This document shows, in pieces, positions 10,416 through 20,566 of a stretch of DNA of 64,000 bases. The DNA comes from Bacilli bacterium. Lineage in GTDB: Bacteria > Bacillota_I > Bacilli_A > Izemoplasmatales > Hujiaoplasmataceae. The stretch is from NCBI GenBank assembly GCA_018399755.1, contig JAGYOE010000001.1:1-64000 (forward strand). The letters run 5' to 3'. Position 1 is the stretch's first letter, and the number at the start of each line of letters is the position of its first letter. Under the pieces are notes generated by a model. The model did not search any database. It saw only the letters and a list, made by a program, of their open reading frames with translations, and was not told the DNA's origin. The position numbers and the translations under genes were made by a program.

Positions 10416-10724
10416 ATGTTTAATCCACAAATGATGCAAAATTTCAGTAAAATGAAAAAAGATATAAAAACTGTACAAGATCAAGTTTATCAGTCTACTT
10501 TTTATGGCCAATCTGGAGGGGCAGTAGTAAAAGTTGCGATTAAGGGTAATAAACGGGTTGTTTCTGTAGATATAGATAAAGAAAAAGTAGATATTGATGA
10601 TTATGATTTTATTGGTGATATGGTTGTAGCTGCTATGAATGATGCGATAAAAAAGGCTGATGCTGAATTGCAATCAGCAATTGAATCAGTAACACAAGGG
10701 CTAAATATACCAGGGTTGTTTTAA
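10416..10724 (+). CDS. YbaB/EbfC family nucleoid-associated protein
   Basis: 102 aa, located between dnaX and recR; MMQNFSKMKKDIKTVQDQV...GGAVVKVAIKGNKRVVSVDID. Confidence 0.95.
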   Translation: MFNPQMMQNFSKMKKDIKTVQDQVYQSTFYGQSGGAVVKVAIKGNKRVVSVDIDKEKVDIDDYDFIGDMVVAAMNDAIKKADAELQSAIESVTQGLNIPGLF

Positions 10725-11323
10725 TGAGTTTTCCTAAGAGTATTGAAACTTTAGTTACTGAATTTATGAAATATCCTGGAGTAGGAAGAAAAACCGCTGA
10801 AAGATTTGTTTTTTATACAATAAATAATATGGATATAGAATCCACAAAAAATGTAGCTGATGCTTTGATAAATATGAAGAAAAATATTAATCATTGTAAG
10901 TTATGCAATAATTTAACTGATGATGAAATTTGTTCAATTTGCAAAGATGAAAAAAGAGACGCTTCAACAATATTGGTTGTTGAAAGTCCTAAAGATGTTT
11001 TTTCCATTGAAGAAAGTGCAAATTATAAAGGTTTGTATCATGTGTTAAATGGGGTTTTATCACCAGCTGATGGAATTGGCCCTGAAGAAATTAATATTAA
11101 ATCTTTATGGGATCGAGTAACTAATAAATTAGTAAAAGAAATTATAATAGCAACGTCTTCAACACAAGAAGGAGAAACAACTGCATTATATATTAAAAGG
11201 GTATTACAAGATTTAGATTTAACAGTTAGCAGGATAGGTTATGGAGTCCCAGTAGGACTTAATTTAGAGTACGCAGATAATTTAACTTTATCGAAAGCTA
11301 TCGAAAATCGGAAGAAGATTTAA
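10724..11323 (+). CDS. recR: recombination mediator protein RecR
   Basis: PGVGRKTAERFVFY, C4 zinc finger CKLCNNLTDDEICSIC, Toprim domain. Confidence 0.95.
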   Translation: MSFPKSIETLVTEFMKYPGVGRKTAERFVFYTINNMDIESTKNVADALINMKKNINHCKLCNNLTDDEICSICKDEKRDASTILVVESPKDVFSIEESANYKGLYHVLNGVLSPADGIGPEEINIKSLWDRVTNKLVKEIIIATSSTQEGETTALYIKRVLQDLDLTVSRIGYGVPVGLNLEYADNLTLSKAIENRKKI

Positions 11324-11410
11324 AAAAATATAATATTTACCTTAAAAAACAAGACAAATATGATATTATATTATAATGTTATATTGTATAATGATTAAAA
11401 AGTATAGGAG

Positions 11411-11701
11411 GTGCATCTTATGCATCAAGTTAGTTTTATTAAAACACTAGCAATACTAGATCCAGTTAATAATTTTATTGAATCATTAATTGATGACATT
11501 ACTTTTTACTTAGAAAATATTGTTCCATGGGCTGCGGGGTTAATTCTCTTAGGAGTCGCTATCTTACTATTAATAGGCTTCTTTGTCATTTTTAAAAAAT
11601 TTATTAAGACAATTATTGTGCTAAGCGTGTTAGGTGGAGCAGCATATATTATTTACGATAAAACAGATTTACTAAATGGTATCTTGAAGATTATATTTTA
11701 A
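11411..11701 (+). CDS. small membrane protein
   Basis: 96 aa with RBS aggaggtg and two TM segments. Confidence 0.65.
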   Translation: MHLMHQVSFIKTLAILDPVNNFIESLIDDITFYLENIVPWAAGLILLGVAILLLIGFFVIFKKFIKTIIVLSVLGGAAYIIYDKTDLLNGILKIIF

Positions 11702-11717
11702 TCTTCAAGATTTTTGT
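11682..11717 (+). terminator. Rho-independent terminator
   Basis: atcttgaagat tatatttta atcttcaagat ttttgt. Confidence 0.75.
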
Positions 11718-11740
11718 CATAACAGAAAGGAAAGATTAAG

Positions 11741-13476
11741 TTGAAAAAGATATTTTTACCGTTTTTATTTATTTTTAGTCTGATTATTTTTGTTTCTTGT
11801 ACAAATGGAGAAAGCGAAATTACTTTGCCCGATTTGCAAGATAAAAATAAAACAGAGATTTCATCTATTTTAGATGAAAATGATCAAGCAGATTATATAA
11901 AAAAAATAGCAAGACAAACCTTTAAACGAAGGTACTTTCATCTCTTATGAAACAACTTGCAATCCGGAGATTCAATTTCGATAAATGAAAGCGTTATAGT
12001 ATTTGTATCAACTGAAGATTTATACCTTCGGATTTATCTGGCATGGAACAATTTGCTATTTTTAACTTTTTAAAATGATTTAGGCTTTTTAGCATGAACA
12101 ACTATAGCTTTGAAATCATTGTTAGTAATGATGCACCAGATATGACTTTTGTTGGTTATGAAAGTCATGAAGTCGGTGATCAGTAGATGATTCTGAATCA
12201 TTTGTGATATTAATTGCTGATAATCAAGAAGTATTACCAGATTTAACTGGGAAATTAGAAACAGAAATCAAAAACATCTTAGATGATAAACAAATTAAAT
12301 TTACATTCAGTGAAGTTGTAGATGATGATTACCCAGAAGGTTCTTTGTTTACTATGAAAAATTATGAAATTGGTGATCTTTATGATGGTGAATCAACTAT
12401 AGAAGTGGTTCTTTATGGAAACACCTTTACAGATGAAGTTGGTTTTGTTTTATTTCTAAATATATTGATAGTAGATATCAACTCAGCCATTGAGTTATAC
12501 AATCCAACAAGTACTGATATTAATTAGAAGATTATCATATTGTTATTTATACCAATGGTTCTTTATGAAAGTAACTTATCGAATAGATTTTGATGAAGTT
12601 AATTTAGCAACTGGTGAAGTTTATGTTATTGCACATGAAGACGCTAATCAAGATATTCTTGATGAAGCAGACCTTGTTACAGCTGATTTATTATTTGATG
12701 GTAATGACACAATTCAATTAAGGTATAAAAACGAAACATATATAGATACTATTTATCATATTGGTAATAGAGATTTTGTTATGGACAATGAAGTTTTTGT
12801 AAGACAACCAGATGTAACTGCCGGAAATAGAGATTATACTTTTACTGAATGGGCAGGATTTGTTCCTAGTTATGATGAAGTTTTAGGAAGCCATCCAACA
12901 ACTATTCCTGAAAAAATAGAGTTTGAATTTATTGATAGAGATTTTTATGATGAATTAGGCGGCATGGAAATTATGGTGTTAGACTATATTAATGATGGTG
13001 ATACCGCAGCATTTTACAACGACCAATATGCTTTTACTGGAGATGAACGAGTAAGATTTTTAGGTATTAATACTCCAGAGACTTTTACAAGTCCGTCCGA
13101 GCCTTGGGGAGAGGAAGCTTCAGATTTTACAAAAACAATTCTTAATTATGCTGATAATAATAATAAAAATATCTATGTTCAAAGCGATCCAGATTTAGGT
13201 TATTCAGAGACTTATGGTAGACGTCTTGGGTATATATGGGTAGACTTAGGTGAAGATGTTTTGACTATTGATATAAAAAATAGCGATGGAGTTGTAATTG
13301 ATACAGCAGAGTTAACTGGTACTATTTTATTAAATTATGAACTTGTAAAATATGGGTTCTCTTATAATTATTTTGGGACAGATTCAGATTTAGTTTATAA
13401 TAACCGTTATTTATATAGATGGTTCCAAGAAGCTCAAAGATATGCTGAAGCAAATGATTTTGGGATTCACGAATGA
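11741..13476 (+). CDS. lipoprotein with PASTA-like repeats and C-terminal SNase/thermonuclease domain; several frameshifts between 11920 and 12560
   Basis: Lipobox IIFVSC; repeated LPDL.(D/G)K..TEI..IL.. units; C-terminus VLDYINDGDTAAF...ERVRFLGINTPET...EPWGEEASDFTK...YGRRLGYIWVD. Confidence 0.8.
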
Positions 13477-14309
13477 GAATATTTGGTAGATTTTTATATG
13501 CCATGTTTGCAGTAGGTGTATTCTTATTAGTATGGACCTACTCAATAGATTTAATGCGTCAAAACTATTACCAAGATGTTTTTGGAGAATCTTTAGTTGA
13601 TGAAGAATCTAATTTACCCGATTTTTATTATTTTTATTCATCAATGCCTGATTATCACAAAGAAGATCCAGTTATTAGTCTAGATCAAAATGATTATCAA
13701 GTTAGAGGCTATGAAATTGCCAGAACAATTTTAGATGATAATAATAATTTAGAAATTAATGAATTTTTATTCTTAATTGTCTATAGTGAAAGCCATGATT
13801 TAACAGATTTAGATTATATTAAATTTTCAGATACTTCTAGCGAAGAAGAATTAAGAGTTACTTTAATTATGTACTATGGCTTAGATATTAGGGTGAGTAT
13901 AGATGACAATATGTCATATTATCTTATACCTAAAGAGTTGTTTTTAGAGTCTGATTTTGATAAACTAGAGGTAATAGATTCGAACCAAAATGTGCTTGTT
14001 AGTGAAAGCGCTTTTAGTATAAATGAAACTGATTTTATAATTAAAGAAAACATTGAAAATTATTTTCAAAACAATCAAGAATTACCTGAAAAAGAAGATA
14101 TGGATGAATTAGACTCAGATAATATTTCACCAAGAGATACAACTGTAGCTAGTAATGATTATTTAATAAGAGGATATATTCATATATTTTGGATTGCAAT
14201 GGGTATTTATTTTACGGTATTAATATTTGCGACGTATTTTATATTTTTTAGAAAACAAAAAGGTAGAGGAAAACATAGTTTAGAAGATATAGATACGAAA
14301 GAAAGTTAA
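13473..14309 (+). CDS. uncharacterised membrane protein with two terminal TM helices
   Basis: 278 aa ORF overlapping the upstream gene by 4 nt; N- and C-terminal hydrophobic segments. Confidence 0.8.
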   Translation: MRIFGRFLYAMFAVGVFLLVWTYSIDLMRQNYYQDVFGESLVDEESNLPDFYYFYSSMPDYHKEDPVISLDQNDYQVRGYEIARTILDDNNNLEINEFLFLIVYSESHDLTDLDYIKFSDTSSEEELRVTLIMYYGLDIRVSIDDNMSYYLIPKELFLESDFDKLEVIDSNQNVLVSESAFSINETDFIIKENIENYFQNNQELPEKEDMDELDSDNISPRDTTVASNDYLIRGYIHIFWIAMGIYFTVLIFATYFIFFRKQKGRGKHSLEDIDTKES

Positions 14310-14378
14310 TTAATATAGAGGATCATCTCTAAGATCCAAACAAAAAAATCAAACTATTTATTTAGGGGGACATATTAA

Positions 14379-15449
14379 ATGGAATTAAGATTAGAGAATT
14401 TGACAAAGATTTTCACTAATAAAACTGGAACTGATACAACAGCGGTTGATAATTTAGATATTACCATTGAATCTGGTACGCTTGTTGGTCTTTTAGGGCC
14501 TTCTGGTTGTGGGAAATCTACTACACTTTTTATGATAGCTGGGCTAGTTAAGCCGACATCAGGTAAAATCTATTTCGGTGATGATGACGTTACTAGATTG
14601 GCTGCTGAAAAACGAGGAATTGGTTTAGTTTTTCAAAATTACGCACTATATCCACATATGACGGTATATAAAAATATTTTATTCCCGTTAGAAAATATGG
14701 ATGTTGCTAGAGATGAAGCGATTCAAAGAGTTAAAGATATGGCTAATTTAGTAGGTATTGGCGAATTGCTTGATCGTAAACCAGCGCAATTATCTGGTGG
14801 TCAACAACAACGTGTTGCAATTGCTAGAGCACTTGTGAAAAGACCAAGAGTATTATTACTAGATGAGCCTTTATCAAACTTAGATGCTCGTTTACGTTTA
14901 CAAATGCGTGAAGAAATTAAGCGTATTCAAAGAGAAACAGGAATTACAACTATTTTCGTAACTCATGACCAAGAAGAGGCTATGAGTATTTCTGACAAAA
15001 TGGTTGTATTAGATTTTGGGGTTCAACAACAATATGCTGGACCACAACAAATGTATAATAATCCTGGAAATCTATTTGTTGCAAAATTCTTAGGTAATCC
15101 ACCAATTAACACATTTGAAGCAAAAATTGATAAAAAACATCTCATAATAAACGAACAAAAATTAATGAAAGTTGATTTACCAGACGGTACATATGATATT
15201 GGTATGAGACCAGAAAATTTTAGAGCCGCTAGTAGCGATTCAAAAATTAAAATTGAGGTTGATATTAAAGAGATTTTCCATATCGGTAGAGATACAATGA
15301 TTCATTTTGAGTTCAATAATCAAAATATGAGAGCTTTAGTGGATTCAGAAGCTGTTACCGATAAATCTAAAAAAATTGATTTAACAATTAAGAAAGAACG
15401 CGTATATATCTTTGATAAAAAAACCGGAAAGGTAATAGATCATGCGTAA
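14379..15449 (+). CDS. ABC transporter ATP-binding protein, MalK/UgpC type
   Basis: GLLGPSGCGKSTT, LSGGQQQRVAIARALVKRP, LLLDEPLSNLDA, C-terminal TOBE-like region. Confidence 0.95.
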   Translation: MELRLENLTKIFTNKTGTDTTAVDNLDITIESGTLVGLLGPSGCGKSTTLFMIAGLVKPTSGKIYFGDDDVTRLAAEKRGIGLVFQNYALYPHMTVYKNILFPLENMDVARDEAIQRVKDMANLVGIGELLDRKPAQLSGGQQQRVAIARALVKRPRVLLLDEPLSNLDARLRLQMREEIKRIQRETGITTIFVTHDQEEAMSISDKMVVLDFGVQQQYAGPQQMYNNPGNLFVAKFLGNPPINTFEAKIDKKHLIINEQKLMKVDLPDGTYDIGMRPENFRAASSDSKIKIEVDIKEIFHIGRDTMIHFEFNNQNMRALVDSEAVTDKSKKIDLTIKKERVYIFDKKTGKVIDHA

Positions 15450-16485
15450 CTTTTTTAAAAAAGTTAAAAAGTCAATTAAAGACTTTTTATGGGATGTTAG
15501 AAAGAGAATTAAAATTAGACAAAGGAAAATTGGCGCATATTTAGACGAAAGAAATCTAAATCTTGCGACTAAGTTTCCTGGTTGGGCTAAAGCATTACTA
15601 TATTTATCACCTGCTTTAATTGTATTAGCCATCTTTACTTTCTGGCCAATATTTAATGCATTTAGATTAGTGCTTTATGAAGGCTATAATATGACCGATA
15701 ATACCATTACCGGTTATACAATCTTTGGTAACTTTATTAAAGTTATTAATGATGAGTCTTTTATTTTCCCAGCGCAACATACTCAAGGAACAGCGATTGT
15801 AAATACATTAATTATTGTATTTATTAGTGTTCCTATTTCGATATTCTTAGCATTATTTATCTCAGTAGCTTTAAATTCAATTAAACCATTAAAAGGGTTT
15901 TTCCAAACGATTTATTTCTTACCTTATGTAACCAATACAATTGCGATTGGTTTGGTAATTGCTTATATGTTTAAATCCGATGGAGGTTTAATCAATGAAT
16001 TACTGGGATTAGGAGAGTTTTCCTGGATTGAGCGGGGTTCAACGCATCCGCGAGCAATGTTTGTTTTGATATTCTATAGTATTTGGGGATCATTAGCTTT
16101 TAAAATAATGGTGTTTTTAACAAGTATTCAAGGAATTGATAAACAATATTATCAAGCAGCATCAATTGATGCTACTCCAAGAAGAAGAATTTTCTCTAAA
16201 ATAACAGTACCACTAATTTCGCCGATGATATTTTATATTTTAGTTACATCAGTTATTGGTGCATTTAAAATATATAATCATATCGTTGCGTTATTTGGTG
16301 TTACAGGTAAACCAGATGGTGTGGATTTCACAATGCAATCAATCGTAATGTATATTTATAAATACATTGATGGTGGCGGAAATAATTTATCTATAGCTGC
16401 CGCAGGTTCTTTGATATTGTTTTCAATTATCCTTATACTTACACTGGTACAAATGCAAGCAAGCAAAAAACGCGTGCACTATTAA
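15442..16485 (+). CDS. ABC transporter permease, MalF/UgpA type
   Basis: YLSPALIVLAIFTFWPIFNAFRL; EAA-loop region YYQAASIDATPRRRIFSKITVPLISP. Confidence 0.93.
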   Translation: MRNFFKKVKKSIKDFLWDVRKRIKIRQRKIGAYLDERNLNLATKFPGWAKALLYLSPALIVLAIFTFWPIFNAFRLVLYEGYNMTDNTITGYTIFGNFIKVINDESFIFPAQHTQGTAIVNTLIIVFISVPISIFLALFISVALNSIKPLKGFFQTIYFLPYVTNTIAIGLVIAYMFKSDGGLINELLGLGEFSWIERGSTHPRAMFVLIFYSIWGSLAFKIMVFLTSIQGIDKQYYQAASIDATPRRRIFSKITVPLISPMIFYILVTSVIGAFKIYNHIVALFGVTGKPDGVDFTMQSIVMYIYKYIDGGGNNLSIAAAGSLILFSIILILTLVQMQASKKRVHY

Positions 16486-16500
16486 GAGAGGAGCTATAAA

Positions 16501-17952
16501 ATGAATAAACAACTATTTAAAAAATCTAATAAAATAGAAAAATATACATTTATTTCTGACATTGCAGCAATTATAGCCTATATTACTCTCTTTATAATTT
16601 TCTTTAATATGTTGCAATATCCTGTTGATGATAATGGCGATATCATATTAGAACAATTAGAGTTTTTCTATCCAGTTTACGAGTTTTTAGGTAATAATAT
16701 TACGTTTGCACAGATGAATTTAATGCTATCTATTATTGTAATTTTTATGTTAGTAAGCATTCCGATGTGGATAATCAATTACAAAAAATTACGTAGTAGA
16801 ACTATATATGAAATTGATGCTTATGTAGCTGGATCTAAATTTACTCAAGCTATAATTAATTTACTATCATTTAATGTGGTTAGTTTTGCTTTAAGGATTT
16901 ATAATACCTTTATTATAATTGAGTTTGTTAAGGGTTATAAACCAAAAGAATTCTTTAAAAGTATTATTCCGGCAATTAAAGCAAAATACAAAAAAATAAC
17001 TGCAAAAAAAGAAAAAGAAGATTTAAGTGACTTAGATGAAGATACACTTACTTTAAGAAAAAACATTCGTAGACAAACTGCGGCAAAAGTTTTAAGGCTA
17101 TTTTTGACTTATTTGTTTTTAGTCTTTATGGCTTTAATTATTGTTGTACCATTTTACTGGATGATTTTGACTTCTTTAAAGGACTTTAGAGGAGCAACTA
17201 CAACATCTCCTGAATTCTTTATTGGTTTATCTAGAATGAATTGGGTTAACTTTAAAGTTGTTTTAGAAGAATTGAATTTCGGCTTATATATTAAAAATAC
17301 CGTTATTGTAGCTGTATTTTCTACACTAGGAACAATTGTTACAACAATTCTTTCTGCTTATGCATTTGCAAGAATTGAATTTAAAGGTAGAGAATTACTA
17401 TTTACAATCTTAATTATGACAATGATGATTCCTGGGGAATTATACATTATTACCAACTTTATTACTGTTAGTAAAAATGGTTTAGGTTGGGTAGGTACAC
17501 AAAATAATAATTATTTCTTAGCAATGATTATTCCGTTTGTAACCAATATTTCCTTTATTTTCTTCTTAAGACAAAACTTTAAGCAAATTCCAGAAGCTTT
17601 ATATAAAGCTGCTAGAGTAGATGGTTGTAGTGACTTTAAATATTTAACCAGAGTTATGGTTCCGATTGCAAGTCCAACAATTTTTACAATTACAATTTTA
17701 AATGTATTTAGTTCATGGAATGCTTATATCTGGCCAAGAATTATTACTGGTGTTGGTGGCCAAGAAGGTAAAAACTTCTGGTTGATTTCTAATGCATTGA
17801 GAGATACGGCTTTTGTTCGAGAAGATAGTAAAGTTATGTATAACTTACAGATTGCTGCTAGTACTTTAGTTACAGTTCCATTATTAATTGTATTCTTCTT
17901 ATTTAGAAAATACATTATGAATGGAATAGGCAGAAGCGGAACGAAAGGGTAA
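16501..17952 (+). CDS. ABC transporter permease, MalG/UgpE type, with ~190 aa N-terminal membrane extension
   Basis: EAA-loop region LYKAARVDGCSDFKYLTRVMVPIASPTIFT; C-terminal FRKYIMNGIGRSGTKG. Confidence 0.93.
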   Translation: MNKQLFKKSNKIEKYTFISDIAAIIAYITLFIIFFNMLQYPVDDNGDIILEQLEFFYPVYEFLGNNITFAQMNLMLSIIVIFMLVSIPMWIINYKKLRSRTIYEIDAYVAGSKFTQAIINLLSFNVVSFALRIYNTFIIIEFVKGYKPKEFFKSIIPAIKAKYKKITAKKEKEDLSDLDEDTLTLRKNIRRQTAAKVLRLFLTYLFLVFMALIIVVPFYWMILTSLKDFRGATTTSPEFFIGLSRMNWVNFKVVLEELNFGLYIKNTVIVAVFSTLGTIVTTILSAYAFARIEFKGRELLFTILIMTMMIPGELYIITNFITVSKNGLGWVGTQNNNYFLAMIIPFVTNISFIFFLRQNFKQIPEALYKAARVDGCSDFKYLTRVMVPIASPTIFTITILNVFSSWNAYIWPRIITGVGGQEGKNFWLISNALRDTAFVREDSKVMYNLQIAASTLVTVPLLIVFFLFRKYIMNGIGRSGTKG

Positions 17953-17964
17953 TTGGTGAATAAT

Positions 17965-18513
17965 ATGAAAAAAATCTTATTATTTTTCTCATCATTAGTA
18001 TTAATTTTAGCGATGATAGGTTGTCCAACAAAAGTTAACAGGCCACCAAGAATAATGCAACTAGAAGATGGCGAGTTAGTGAATGTTGAAGATGAAGATG
18101 GTAATAGTAGAATTATTTATGAACATCCTCAAGGAACAGAGTTTCATCCAAAAGATATGGTGAATAATTTAATTGAAAATCAAAACTTAATTGCTGTAGA
18201 TTATATTCAAAGTGGAGTTATTATTGGATCTAATCGTGATTATATAAATATTTCAGATAGAATAGAAGTTACTTCTTTTTATGCTGTTTGGAGCGATGGA
18301 ACAGACGCTGATCAAGATGGTGATATAGATGAAGATGATGAAGAATTATGGGGAACTTATAAAACTGATGAAGATGGAAACAAAATTTATGATGAAGGTA
18401 AAATTCGGCTAGTAGAGTTATTACCAGTTGATGATGAAATTGATTTTACCTTAGTTGTCGAAGATGATGACGGAGCTAAAACAGAGCTTGAAGGTATTAT
18501 TGTTATAGTTTAA
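17965..18513 (+). CDS. lipoprotein with EF-hand-like loop
   Basis: Lipobox LAMIGC; DADQDGDIDEDDEELWG. Confidence 0.75.
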   Translation: MKKILLFFSSLVLILAMIGCPTKVNRPPRIMQLEDGELVNVEDEDGNSRIIYEHPQGTEFHPKDMVNNLIENQNLIAVDYIQSGVIIGSNRDYINISDRIEVTSFYAVWSDGTDADQDGDIDEDDEELWGTYKTDEDGNKIYDEGKIRLVELLPVDDEIDFTLVVEDDDGAKTELEGIIVIV

Positions 18514-18607
18514 GTTGAGCAATAAATATGGAATTATATAACAATTTGTTATATAATGATTATAGAAATGAAATTATAAATAATTAATTTTCTAAGGAGG
18601 AAAAATA

Positions 18608-20472
18608 ATGAAATTAAGTAAGAAAATTTTAAGTGTCTTTTTCTTAGCTTTGTTTGTATTTGCTATAGCTGCATGTAATGGAGTTGATACTACAACTGAT
18701 ATAGAAGATACAGAAACAACTACAGAAGAAACTACAGATCCCAGTGAAACTGGAGAGGCTCCACAATTTGTTGGGCTTTTTACAAAACAATCTTATTATA
18801 CCGGGTCAAGAGATTATGATATTTTAGAAGGGGTAACAGTTGTTGACGAAGAAGATGGAGAGATTTCAATTGACGAAGTAGAAGTAGTTGGATCTTATTC
18901 ATTATCTAGACCAGGTAGTTATAATGTATATGCTGTTGTAGAAGATAGCGATGGAAATGTAACTAACCGCCAAATAACAATTGTTATTAAAGATTTAAGT
19001 AAGTATTCTATACCTGAAACTTTAACCGATGATGATATTGAAATTGATTTATGGCATTCAAATGGCGCAACAATTGAAAATGCTTTATTAGGTTATGCAT
19101 CAGATTTTCAAAGTTTATATCCTAATATAACTGTAAATATTGTTCAAAATGGTAATAATTATGATGAATTACGTCAAAATGTTGTAAATGCTATTAGAGG
19201 CGGAGAAATTCCAAATATAGTACAAAACTATCCTGACCATGTTATGGAATATATTGATAATAATGCCGTTATTCCAATGACACCATTTATTTATCATGAT
19301 ACTCATGGTTACAACCTAGATGTTGAAGAAGAGTCTTTCTTAGATATTATATTGAGTTATCGTAGAGAAAACTCTCAATATACAACAGATGGAGAATACT
19401 ATTCAATACCATTTAATAAATCAACAGAGGTTATGATTTATAATAAAACAATGATGGATGCTTTAATTGATGAAGGAACAATTACTGAAGTTCCTGATAC
19501 TTGGCAAGGTTTATTTGAAATAGCTGATGATTTAAGAAGAGTAGCTATAGATGAAGGAATTATTGATGGTATAGCTGCGAATTTAAATGAATCAACTAAT
19601 GAAACATTACATAAAGATGCTGAAGATATCCAAAACATTAAAAATAGATTTGTTCCGATTGCATATGACTCCCCTGCCAATGCATTTATTACTCTTACAA
19701 GACAATGGGGCGGAGAATATACATCTATTAACGCTCAAAGAGAAGGGGTAATTTTATTTGACAACCCTCAAACAAGAGAAATGTTAAGTTATTTCTATGA
19801 TAATAGAGATGACGGTGAAGATGCAGGCGCATTTACTGTACCAGGAAGATGGGGAACTGAATATCTTCTGACTCATTCAAAACTGGTCAAAGCTACGATT
19901 ACATTTGGTTCAACTGGTGGAGCGAGATATAACACACCTACAGTAGTTAATGGGGACTATGTATTTGAATTTGGTGTAGCACCAATGCCTTATAATGCGG
20001 ATATGCCTGAAAACAGAACTGCTAATCAACAAAATTTAAACATGTCAGTACAAACACTGGTACTGACCAACAAAAATTAGTATCATGGTTATTCTTAAAA
20101 ATATTTAACATCTAAAGAAGTGCAATTAAACTTTGCATTAGAAACTGGATTTATTCTCCAGTAAGAAATACTATCTATGATATGCCTGAATATCAAGCGT
20201 TCACAGATGGTAAAGTTGTTGATTACGATGAAGATACAGGGGAATATACAATTACTGATAGAACCGCAGGTGGCGAAATGCTAATGAAAGCTTATGCTGC
20301 TCAAGCTGCTGCACTACTAATCAGATTATTTATTCTATGATCAAGCATTTGTGGGATCTAGTGATGCTGGCTTGCAGTTGAAAGTGCTTTTGACAAGAGT
20401 GATATTAGGTACTGAAGAATTGCCAAACAAGAAATTATTGATAATGCTTTAGCTGCCGCTGTTTCAACATAG
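18608..20472 (+). CDS. extracellular solute-binding lipoprotein (family 1) with N-terminal Ig-like domain; frameshifts after ~20055
   Basis: Lipobox AIAAC; SBP motifs (IEIDLWHSNG, MIYNKTMMDAL, VPDTWQGLFEIADDL, FGVAPMP); 3' continuation in shifted frames QNTGTDQQKLVSWLFLK / YLTSKEVQLNFALETG. Confidence 0.88.
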
Positions 20473-20566
20473 AACAAGTATTAGAGTAAGATATTTTAAA
20501 GGTATTAAATTAATTCAATAAAGAAATTAATTTAAATATATATTATTCTATTAAAGGAGGAATAAA

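Noticed and set aside
10188-10673. 161 aa minus-strand ORF
   Set aside because: Antisense to dnaX 3' end and ybaB, low-complexity Phe/Ile/Ser composition, no RBS.
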